From assembly GCF_001189245.1 (NCBI RefSeq), contig NZ_LFIQ01000124.1, positions 197,633 to 235,939 on the forward strand: DNA of 38,307 bases. The letters are read 5' to 3'. Shown in pieces: positions 31,838-38,307 of this stretch; the stretch's first letter is position 1; every line of letters starts with the position of its first letter. Under the pieces are notes generated by a model, which saw only the letters and a list, made by a program, of their open reading frames with translations, was not told the DNA's origin and did no database searches. The position numbers and the translations under genes were made by a program. The stretch is from Bradyrhizobium pachyrhizi. Its GTDB lineage: Bacteria > Pseudomonadota > Alphaproteobacteria > Rhizobiales > Xanthobacteraceae.

Positions 31838-32836
31838 ATGGTCGACGACGTACTCGCTGCAGCTCCCACGCGATCGGGATCTTCGTTTGAAGAACTCCTT
31901 GAAATGCTTCAGCCGCACGGGATCAATGCGCATTCCTCGCCGCAGCGTGATGAATCGTTTCGCTGGCATGCGGATATAGCCATAGGCGCAGAACTTGATG
32001 TCGTGCGGGCCGATCTGTCGGCCGGTTGGGATTGGCGCTATTCATACGAGAATTCTGCCGGAGAGCTCGCTATAGGCGTGCTGAATGCCGGCAACGCCGA
32101 AATGCTCATTGCAGGAAAGAGCATCCAGCGAACCCCCTCCGAGATCGCCATCGTGCCCCTTCCGACGATGCAAGCGCAGCGGGTCGAAGCGGTCGATGGA
32201 CGATACTCAAGCGTCACGCTCACCTTGCATACCGGCGCAGTTACCAAGGTGCTGTCTGCGACGTTCGGGAGCACGGCGCTGGAAGATCTCAATCTGACGC
32301 CGATCGTCGACTTGTCGACCGGCGTTGGACAGACCCTTCTTCAGCTTGTCCGCACGAGCACCACCGGTCTGTATGACGGGATCCTGGCACGCTCTCCGAA
32401 AGCCAGTGCGCTGCTATCGGAAGCGGCGATACAGCTCATCCTTGAGAACGTTCCTCATCGGTTGACCGACCGGTTGAGCCGCCACCCGCTGGATGCGCCG
32501 CCGCGCTACATTCGCCGTGCGGTCGAGCATATGCGGGCCAATCCGCATCTGCCGCTGACGATATCGGATATTGCCGCAACGGTTGGGGTCAGCAGCCGGC
32601 TGCTGCAATTGGGCTTCCGCAAAGTTCACGGCACGACGCCGGTCGCCTATTTGCGACAAATTCGGCTGGAGGCCATCCACGACGAACTGTCGCGACCGGA
32701 AAACATGCTCCCGGTCAGCGAAGTTGCCCTGAAGTGGGGCTTTACGCATATGGGCCGTTTCGCTGCGGTCTACCGCTCGGCTTTCGGCCTGTATCCGTCC
32801 GATACGGTCCGGCGCGCGCGAGGGTTCTGCAGCTAG
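31838..32836 (+). CDS. AraC-family transcriptional regulator
   Basis: A 332-aa regulator. The N-terminal ~215 residues form a sensing domain of the AraC-binding-like type, and the C-terminal ~100 residues contain the double helix-turn-helix: LTISDIAATVGVSSRLLQLGFRK (first) and VSEVALKWGFTHMGRFAAVYRSAFGLYPSDTVR (second). The ATG at 31838 is chosen over TTG 31835. The gene is convergent with the carbohydrate transporter operon and 31 bp from its last gene. The effector is unknown, and control of the neighbouring operon is possible but not shown. Confidence 0.9.
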   Translation: MVDDVLAAAPTRSGSSFEELLEMLQPHGINAHSSPQRDESFRWHADIAIGAELDVVRADLSAGWDWRYSYENSAGELAIGVLNAGNAEMLIAGKSIQRTPSEIAIVPLPTMQAQRVEAVDGRYSSVTLTLHTGAVTKVLSATFGSTALEDLNLTPIVDLSTGVGQTLLQLVRTSTTGLYDGILARSPKASALLSEAAIQLILENVPHRLTDRLSRHPLDAPPRYIRRAVEHMRANPHLPLTISDIAATVGVSSRLLQLGFRKVHGTTPVAYLRQIRLEAIHDELSRPENMLPVSEVALKWGFTHMGRFAAVYRSAFGLYPSDTVRRARGFCS

Positions 32837-32867
32837 GCAAGCGGTTGTCGAGCCAGGCTGCGGCAAA

Positions 32868-33959
32868 TCAGCAAATAGCCGTCCCGGACGCCTTGTCGAA
32901 CAAGTGCGTTCGCTCGAGATCGAGCGCGACGTCGATGACATGATCCGGCTCCGCGGCGACGCCGACCGGCATTTGCGCCGTGAACGCGAATGGGCCGACG
33001 GTCCCGATCACCAGCGTGTGCGGCCCGAGCGGCTCCACGTCTTTCACAAGGATCCGGATCGAAGAGCCCGCCGGTGCGTCTTGCCGCAACACATGGTCGG
33101 GCCGGACGCCGAGCACCACGGGCTTGCCGACGCTGCCGGCATAGGCCGCCTCGCGTGACTTCGGCACTCTCAACGCCGTGCCCGACGGCTCGGTGAAGGT
33201 GAGCGCGCCGTCGCGGGCGACGAGCTCGCCATGGATGAAATTCATGCTGGGCGCGCCCATGAAGCCGGCGACGAAGAGATTGCTGGGCTTCTCGTAGATC
33301 GTGATCGGATCGGCCGCCTGTTCGATGCGGCCGCGGTTCATCACCACGACGCGGTCGGCCATGGTCATGGCTTCGACCTGGTCGTGCGTGACATAGACGA
33401 TCGTCTTGGCGAGACGGCGGTGCAGCGCCTTGATCTCGGTCCGCATCTCGATACGGAGCTTGGCGTCGAGATTGGACAATGGCTCGTCGAACAGAAAGAC
33501 ATCCGGGCTGCGCACGATGGCGCGGCCGATCGCCACGCGCTGGCGCTGCCCGCCCGAGAGCTGCTTGGGCCGGCGCTGCAGATATTGTTCGAGGTCAAGC
33601 ACGCGTGCCACGTCATTGACGGCCTTCTCGATACTGGCGCGCGATTCGCCCCGCACCTTCATGCCGTAGCCGATGTTCTCTCCGACCGTCATATGCGGGT
33701 AGAGCGCGTAGTTCTGGAACACCATCGCGCAATTGCGCAGGCCTGGACGCAATTGCGTCACGTCGCGATTGCCGATGCGGATGGTTCCGCTCGTCACCGC
33801 CTCCAGTCCCGCGATCATGCGCAACGTCGTCGTCTTGCCGCAACCGGACGGGCCGACAAGCACGACAAACTCCTCGTCGGCCACGTTGAGGTCGAGCCCC
33901 TCGATGATCTTGTAGGGCCCGTATGCCTTGCTGACGTTCTCGATCTCGACATGCGCCAT
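32868..33959 (-). CDS. Carbohydrate ABC transporter ATP-binding protein (MalK/UgpC-like)
   Basis: A 363-aa ATPase of the CUT1 family. Walker A GPSGCGKTT lies near residue 37, the Q-loop in VFQNYALYPHMTV near 80, the signature LSGGQRQRVAIGRAI near 133, Walker B VFLFDEPLSNLDA near 155, and the switch His in YVTHDQVEAMTMADR near 190. A C-terminal TOBE/OB region (about 235-363) is as in UgpC and MalK. The ATG at 33959 is the natural start; the frame is open upstream but within the binding-protein region. It is the last gene of the operon, after a strong intercistronic hairpin. The N-terminus MAHVEIENVSKAYG is typical. Confidence 0.94.
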   Translation of the reverse strand: MAHVEIENVSKAYGPYKIIEGLDLNVADEEFVVLVGPSGCGKTTTLRMIAGLEAVTSGTIRIGNRDVTQLRPGLRNCAMVFQNYALYPHMTVGENIGYGMKVRGESRASIEKAVNDVARVLDLEQYLQRRPKQLSGGQRQRVAIGRAIVRSPDVFLFDEPLSNLDAKLRIEMRTEIKALHRRLAKTIVYVTHDQVEAMTMADRVVVMNRGRIEQAADPITIYEKPSNLFVAGFMGAPSMNFIHGELVARDGALTFTEPSGTALRVPKSREAAYAGSVGKPVVLGVRPDHVLRQDAPAGSSIRILVKDVEPLGPHTLVIGTVGPFAFTAQMPVGVAAEPDHVIDVALDLERTHLFDKASGTAIC

Positions 33960-33996
33960 GGATGCCTTTTCCGTCCCTTCGTCGACGGCAAGTAAA

Positions 33997-34028
33997 GTCC
34001 CGGACGATGCTCGCGCATCATCCGGGAC
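33997..34028. repeat. Intercistronic hairpin between binding-protein and ATPase genes
   Basis: GTCCCGGACGATG (33997-34009) pairs with CATCATCCGGGAC (34016-34028) with one mismatched/wobble position, loop of 6 nt. Such a stem after a binding-protein gene can protect the upstream mRNA and lower expression of downstream genes. No T-run is seen, so full termination is not expected. Confidence 0.6.
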
Positions 34029-34042
34029 GTCTCGCTGGAAAG

Positions 34043-35503
34043 CTAGTTCTTCGGCGGAAGACCCATCGCCGCGCGATAGGCCGCAAGCTGCTTGGCCCGG
34101 CCGAACTCGTCGGTCAGCCGATTCCACTCCTTGGCCATCGCGTCGAGCGCCGCCTGCGGCGTGGTTTGGCCGGCCAGCGCCTTGCCGAGCTCGATCTCCA
34201 CCACCTCGGTATAAGAGAAGTAGCCGGGCAGACGCATGTCGAGCGCGACGTTCTTGGCATTGATGGAGTCGGATTGCGCGCCGAGATATTGCTTGGCCTC
34301 TTCCGGCGAGAAGATCTTGCTCCACAGTTGCAGATTGGCAGTGTGCGATTTGCGATAGGGATTGACGCCGCTGCCGCCGGTGATCGCCGCCTGGCCCGAC
34401 ACTTCAGGGCTTGTCAGTGTCTTGACGAAATCCCACGCCGCCTTCTGGTTCTTGCCGGCCTTCGGCACCGCGATCTGCCAGCCGCCGAATGCCATGAACG
34501 GGCCCGGAAGCACGCTCGGGAACTTGTCCCACTTCTTGGTCTTGGCGTTCCAGATCTCGTCCGAACCGGGCAGCATCGCCGAACCGACCTTGCCCGAGAT
34601 CTTCGACTGCTTCGGGTCGGCGGCGATGACGCCGGTGTCGCCCCAGCCGATCGATTCCGCAACCTGGCCGCCGGCCACGGCAGCGTTCACCTCGCCGAAC
34701 GAGAAATTCAGCGCGTTGGGCGGCCCGAGCTTCGATGCCCTGATGTATTCCTCGAGCCCCTTCACCCATCCCGGGTTGTTGATCTGCGCGTCCATCGTCT
34801 CGGGGTCAAAGAACATCGCGCCCGGATAGTTCGGATTGTTGGTGTAGGCCGCCGCATGGCTGAAGAAGAACCAGAACTGCTGACCGCCGCGGCGGAAGGC
34901 TTCCGCCGTTCCCCACAGCCCCTTGTCGGGCCGCTGGAAGAACTCCGCAATGTCGAGATACTGCTTCCAGGTCTTCGGCGGCGCGAGGTCGTAGCCGTAT
35001 TTGGCCTTGAAGGCGTCCTTCTCCTTGGGATCGCTGAACAAGTCGGTGCGGTAGGTATAGGTGTGGACGTCGCCATCCATCGACTGCGAGTAGATCTTGC
35101 CTTCCCACACCATCAGCCGTTCGCGATAGGCCGGCTCGATATCGTCCCAGTCCTTGCCGGACTGCATCTCCTTAGGCATCTCGCTGAGATAGGGCACGAA
35201 GTCCGGCAGCCAGGCCGGCGCGAAGCTGACGAGGTCGAACGTCGCGTCCGACGCCGTCAGCGATGTCGCGATCTTCGGATAGAGCTCGGACCACGGGAAT
35301 TCGACGACATTGACCTTGCCGCAGGTCTTCTTGGCCCATTCGTCCGCGCCGAGCTTGAGCGCGGAGGCGATATACGGCCCGGTCTGCGACGCCACCGTCA
35401 GGGTGACGCCGGTATAGTCCGGGCTGCAGACCGCATTCGCCTGACTCGCGGCACAGGCCATCGCGAGCGAGGTGGTCAGCATCAGGAACGTCCGTCGCAA
35501 CAT
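34043..35503 (-). CDS. Carbohydrate ABC transporter substrate-binding protein (family 1)
   Basis: A 486-aa extracellular solute-binding protein. The signal peptide MLRRTFLMLTTSLAMACAASQANA|V ends near residue 24. The mature protein shows TLTVASQTGPYIASALKLG and a WSELYPKIATSLTASDATFDLVSFAP segment as in CUT1 binding proteins, plus a C-terminal WDFVKTLTSPEVSGQAA motif. The length (around 460 mature residues) is on the long side, common for rhizobial polyol or disaccharide systems. It lies 28 bp downstream of the second permease gene. The ligand cannot be deduced. Confidence 0.92.
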   Translation of the reverse strand: MLRRTFLMLTTSLAMACAASQANAVCSPDYTGVTLTVASQTGPYIASALKLGADEWAKKTCGKVNVVEFPWSELYPKIATSLTASDATFDLVSFAPAWLPDFVPYLSEMPKEMQSGKDWDDIEPAYRERLMVWEGKIYSQSMDGDVHTYTYRTDLFSDPKEKDAFKAKYGYDLAPPKTWKQYLDIAEFFQRPDKGLWGTAEAFRRGGQQFWFFFSHAAAYTNNPNYPGAMFFDPETMDAQINNPGWVKGLEEYIRASKLGPPNALNFSFGEVNAAVAGGQVAESIGWGDTGVIAADPKQSKISGKVGSAMLPGSDEIWNAKTKKWDKFPSVLPGPFMAFGGWQIAVPKAGKNQKAAWDFVKTLTSPEVSGQAAITGGSGVNPYRKSHTANLQLWSKIFSPEEAKQYLGAQSDSINAKNVALDMRLPGYFSYTEVVEIELGKALAGQTTPQAALDAMAKEWNRLTDEFGRAKQLAAYRAAMGLPPKN

Positions 35504-35531
35504 CGTCTAGTCCTCCCTACAAGGTTTTTTG

Positions 35532-36569
35532 CTATTTGATGGCCCCGAGCAGCAGGCCCGACCGCATCATCCGGCTGAGCAGGCCCGCCATGATCATCAT
35601 GGGAACGATGGCGACGAGCGCCGCAGCCGAGATCGCCCACCATTCGTCGCCGCGCTGGCTGTTCTGTCCCGCCACCAGGATCGGCAGCGTCTGCCATCTG
35701 GAATTGGTCAGGAACAGCGCGAACAGAAACTCGTTCCAGACGAAGGCCAGCGTGATCATGAACGTCGCCAGCAGCCCGTTCATCGACATCGGCACAACGA
35801 TTCCAAAGAAGATGCGCCAGCTCGGCACATTGTCGACCATCGCCGCCTCCTCGACCTCGATCGGCACAGCCTCGAAGAAGTCGCGCATCAGCCAGACGAC
35901 GATCGGCAGCGAGAAGGCGACGTAGCACAGCGTCAGGCCGATAAAGCTGTCGATCAGCTGGAAGCCCAGCCGGCCGATCTCGCTGTAGAGCAGATACAGG
36001 GCGAAGGCGGTGACGATGGGCGGGAACATGCGCTGGCTGACGAACCAGAACAGGATGTCCTCATTGCCGAGGATCGGTCCCGGCAGCGGCAGGCGGTTGG
36101 CGGCGACGGCCACGATCAGCGCAATCGGAAAGGCCAGCAACAGGGCCTGCGGGCGGGTGAACCCGAACGTCGTGTTGAACAGCAGGTAGCCGCCGAGCGC
36201 GAGCAGGAAGAACACGAGGCCCGCGCCGAAGCGGACCTTGAATTCGAACCGCACCAGCGCATAGGCCGCCATCGCGCCGATCGCCGTGGCGATCGCTGCC
36301 GCGGACAGGCCAACAATGGTCGAGTTCAGGAAGGTCCGGAAGAACTCGCCGCGGATGCCCTGATAGAGATCGATGAAGGGCTGCAAGGTCGGCGTGAAAT
36401 CGATGAACGGCAGATAGGTAGGTCCGCCGACGACGCCGGGCGGCGTCTTGAAGGCGGTCACCACCACCCAATAGAGCGGAAACACCGTGATCAGGCACCA
36501 GACGAGAACGCCGGCTGCGACCAGGCGGCGGCTCCATGGCGACAGTCCCGTCAAGCCCTGCCCGCTCAT
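35532..36569 (-). CDS. Carbohydrate ABC transporter permease (MalG-like)
   Basis: A 345-aa inner-membrane permease with about six to eight hydrophobic spans (first around residues 17-35). The EAA-loop lies near residues 225-245 (FFEAVPIEVEEAAMVDNVPSWRIFFGIVVPMSMNG), with the E-A-A---G core replaced by EEAAMVD. The end, MIMAGLLSRMMRSGLLLGAIK, is typical of MalG-like subunits. The ATG at 36569 overlaps the upstream permease stop (ATGA). Confidence 0.92.
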   Translation of the reverse strand: MSGQGLTGLSPWSRRLVAAGVLVWCLITVFPLYWVVVTAFKTPPGVVGGPTYLPFIDFTPTLQPFIDLYQGIRGEFFRTFLNSTIVGLSAAAIATAIGAMAAYALVRFEFKVRFGAGLVFFLLALGGYLLFNTTFGFTRPQALLLAFPIALIVAVAANRLPLPGPILGNEDILFWFVSQRMFPPIVTAFALYLLYSEIGRLGFQLIDSFIGLTLCYVAFSLPIVVWLMRDFFEAVPIEVEEAAMVDNVPSWRIFFGIVVPMSMNGLLATFMITLAFVWNEFLFALFLTNSRWQTLPILVAGQNSQRGDEWWAISAAALVAIVPMMIMAGLLSRMMRSGLLLGAIK

Positions 36570-37441
36570 CGGCGCTTCTCCAGATGCGGCCGCAGCAGCG
36601 CAACATACGTGACACCGATGATCGTGATCGCGATCAGGAACAGGAAGCTGAGCGCCGATGTGTAGCCAAGATTGAACTTCTTGAAGCCTTCCTGATAGGC
36701 GAACAGCGTCAGCGTCTCGGTGTCCACACCCGGCCCCCCGCCGGTCATCACGAACACCGTGTCCATGATCTTGTAGCTCTCGATCAGGCGGATGAAGACG
36801 ACGGCGGCCGAGATCGGCAGCATCATCGGAAAGGTGATACCCCAGAACTGCTGCCAGGCGCTGGCATTCTCGAGCTCGGCGGCCTCGTAGACATCTTCGG
36901 GAAGCGTTTGCAGCCCGGCCAGCATCATCAGGATGATGAACGGGGTCCACTGCCAGACCTCCACCGCGATGATGCAGGCGAGTGCCCAATGTCCATTGGT
37001 GAGGAACGGCAGGTTGACCAGGCCGAACTTCGACAGGAACTGATTGAGCGGTCCCATCGTCGGATTGAAGATCATGCGCGCCACCAGCGCGACCGCGACG
37101 GGCGCCAGCAGCATCGGCAGCAGCAGGGCGACGCGGAACAGCCGCTCGCCCGGCACCCGCGCATTCAGCGCCAGCGCGACGCCGAACCCGATCGCGTATT
37201 GCAACCCGACCGCGATGAGCGCAATCAGCGTCGTGGTGAAGAGCGCATTCCAGAACCGCGGCTCCTGCAACAACGTCGCATAATTGCCGAGCCAGACGAC
37301 GCGCGGTGGGATCGGCGGAATCAGGCGGTAGCTGAGGAAGCTCGTGGTCAGCGAATAGATCAGCGGAAATATCGAGATCGCCAGCACGACGAGCACCGCC
37401 GGCCAGATGAAGACGTGCTTGATCGGATCATTCCGCATCAT
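36566..37441 (-). CDS. Carbohydrate ABC transporter permease (MalF/UgpA-like)
   Basis: A 291-aa permease with about six hydrophobic spans. The EAA-loop is present (LPEDVYEAAELENASAWQQFWGITFPMMLP near residues 180-209), and FVMTGGGPGVDTETLTLFAYQEGFKKF matches the conserved C-terminal periplasmic loop of CUT1 permeases. Tandem ATG codons at 37441 and 37438 are possible starts. It starts 7 bp after the kinase stop. Confidence 0.93.
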   Translation of the reverse strand: MMRNDPIKHVFIWPAVLVVLAISIFPLIYSLTTSFLSYRLIPPIPPRVVWLGNYATLLQEPRFWNALFTTTLIALIAVGLQYAIGFGVALALNARVPGERLFRVALLLPMLLAPVAVALVARMIFNPTMGPLNQFLSKFGLVNLPFLTNGHWALACIIAVEVWQWTPFIILMMLAGLQTLPEDVYEAAELENASAWQQFWGITFPMMLPISAAVVFIRLIESYKIMDTVFVMTGGGPGVDTETLTLFAYQEGFKKFNLGYTSALSFLFLIAITIIGVTYVALLRPHLEKRR

Positions 37442-37448
37442 CGCAGCA

Positions 37449-38307
37449 TCATCCCCTCAGCAGCGCTTCGATCTCCGCGCGCCGCGGCATCGCGGGCGCG
37501 GTGCCCGGCCGGGTCACCGAGATTCCCGCCGTCGCCGAACCGAACCGCGCAGCCTCGAGCGGATCGACGCCGTCCGCGAGCGCCGCCGCGAAGCCGCCGA
37601 CGAATGCATCGCCCGCGCCGGTGGTTTCGACGACTTTGCCGGCCGCGAAGGGCGGCACGTGCAGCGAGCGATCCCGCGCATGGAATAGCGCGCCGCGCTC
37701 GCCGAGGGTGATCAGCGCCGTCCCGGCGCCTTTGGCCAACAGGGCGTCGCCGGCACGGCGGGCTCCGGCGAGATCGCCCACCGCGATCCCGGTCAGCGCT
37801 TCGGCCTCGGTCTCGTTCGGAACGACATAATCGCACAGCGCAAACAGGCCATCGTTGAATTGGATCGCCGGCGCCGGATTGAACACCGTGATGCTGCCGG
37901 CGGCGCGCGCGATCTCGAGCCCGCGCCGCGCTGCATCGAGCGGCTGCTCAAGCTGCGTCACGAACACGCGGCTGTCGCGGATCGCGTCCGCCACCGCGTC
38001 GACATCGGTCGGGCCGATACCGCCTGCTGCACCCGGCACGACGATGATGGCGTTGTCGCCGCGCGTCTCATGGACGTAAATGAAGGCTGCGCCGGTCGGC
38101 GCGTCCGCCGTCCTGGCCACGCGCGGCCGAATTCCCTCGGCCTCCCAGGTCCTGATCGCAAGCTCGCCGAAGGCGTCGCTACCGATCCGCGAGATGAAGC
38201 TCACGCCGGCGCCGGCCCGCGCGGCCGCGACAGCCTGGTTGGATCCCTTGCCGCCCGGCCCCATCGCGAATCCCGAACCGGCGATCGTCTCGCCGATCGC
38301 CGGCATG
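37449..38307 (-). CDS. Ribokinase/PfkB-family sugar kinase, 5' end outside the window
   Basis: PfkB-family kinase, probably phosphorylating the imported sugar. In view are GGKGSNQAVAAARAG near the start, the acceptor/anion region VVPGAAGG, the NETEAEALTG motif, and the catalytic loop ETTGAGDAFVGGFAAAL with Asp as base. The visible Met at the window edge sits where ribokinases have 'LP..GET'; family members have about 20-25 residues before it, including the first strand and the substrate Asn-x-Asp. So the gene starts beyond base 38307 and this is partial. It is the most upstream gene of the transporter operon seen here. Confidence 0.9.
   Translation of the reverse strand, partial: MPAIGETIAGSGFAMGPGGKGSNQAVAAARAGAGVSFISRIGSDAFGELAIRTWEAEGIRPRVARTADAPTGAAFIYVHETRGDNAIIVVPGAAGGIGPTDVDAVADAIRDSRVFVTQLEQPLDAARRGLEIARAAGSITVFNPAPAIQFNDGLFALCDYVVPNETEAEALTGIAVGDLAGARRAGDALLAKGAGTALITLGERGALFHARDRSLHVPPFAAGKVVETTGAGDAFVGGFAAALADGVDPLEAARFGSATAGISVTRPGTAPAMPRRAEIEALLRG

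Noticed and set aside
33960..34325. N-terminal extension of the MalK-like ATPase frame
   Set aside because: It reads through the binding-protein gene and the hairpin; MalK-like proteins start at the MAHVEIENVSKAYG segment.
33962..35539. Long plus-strand open frame (525 codons) opposite the binding-protein gene
   Set aside because: Antisense shadow. The other strand has a signal peptide and family motifs throughout.
1..38307. tRNA, rRNA, CRISPR, IS elements, prophage or defence system
   Set aside because: I looked for cloverleaf-like segments, regular short repeats, transposase or integrase motifs and terminal inverted repeats and found none that I could support by eye.

Overview
The window is GC-rich chromosomal DNA with dense, short-gapped operons. 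Its gene families (large-class isocitrate lyase with a divergent RamB-like regulator, a BA14K-like envelope protein, several liv-type ABC genes with a CoA ligase, DUF417 and DUF4269 proteins) point to an alphaproteobacterium of the Hyphomicrobiales, most likely Bradyrhizobium or a close relative. That assignment is from family content and style, not from a marker gene. I saw no rRNA, tRNA, CRISPR array, insertion sequence or phage gene.

Layout. 0-4.6 kb: a triple-rhodanese protein (-), then the glycogen genes glgC-glgA (+), a small palindromic element and a small hypothetical gene. 4.7-6.9 kb: a secreted serine beta-lactamase-like hydrolase and a DUF417 membrane protein (both -), separated by about 0.5 kb without a gene that holds a CtrA-like box. 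7.1-22.3 kb: the main accessory block, a catabolic island. A TetR regulator (-) is divergent from an eight-gene operon (+): FAD oxidoreductase, livF, livG, acyl-CoA synthetase, livH, livM, livK, quinone reductase. This meets, 5 bp from stop to stop, a six-gene operon (-): Rieske oxygenase alpha and beta, crotonase, SDR, alpha/beta hydrolase, acyl-CoA dehydrogenase. Nearly the same 19-bp operator (18 of 19 positions identical) lies before the first gene of each operon, so the two convergent operons look like one TetR regulon. The gene set suggests uptake of a carboxylic, probably aromatic or alicyclic, compound, CoA activation, ring oxygenation and beta-oxidation-like steps. The substrate cannot be read from the sequence.

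22.3-25.4 kb: a gene-poor stretch with a 77-aa hypothetical gene, a nested hairpin, the C-terminal remnant of a TonB-dependent siderophore receptor fused by stop/start overlap to an intact PepSY membrane protein, and a DUF4269 nucleotidyltransferase-fold protein. 25.6-30.1 kb: central carbon metabolism, with aceA (isocitrate lyase) divergent from a RamB/ScfR-type regulator over a clear TTGTAAG-N3-CTTACAA operator, then serA. 30.4-32.8 kb: two small exported proteins and an AraC regulator. 32.9-38.3 kb: a CUT1-type carbohydrate uptake operon on the - strand (ribokinase-family kinase, two permeases, binding protein, ATPase). The kinase is its most upstream gene in the window and runs off the right edge.

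The most interesting parts are the operator-bracketed island (7.1-22.3 kb) and the aceA/regulator control region. The functional chain for the island is inference from gene families and shared operators.
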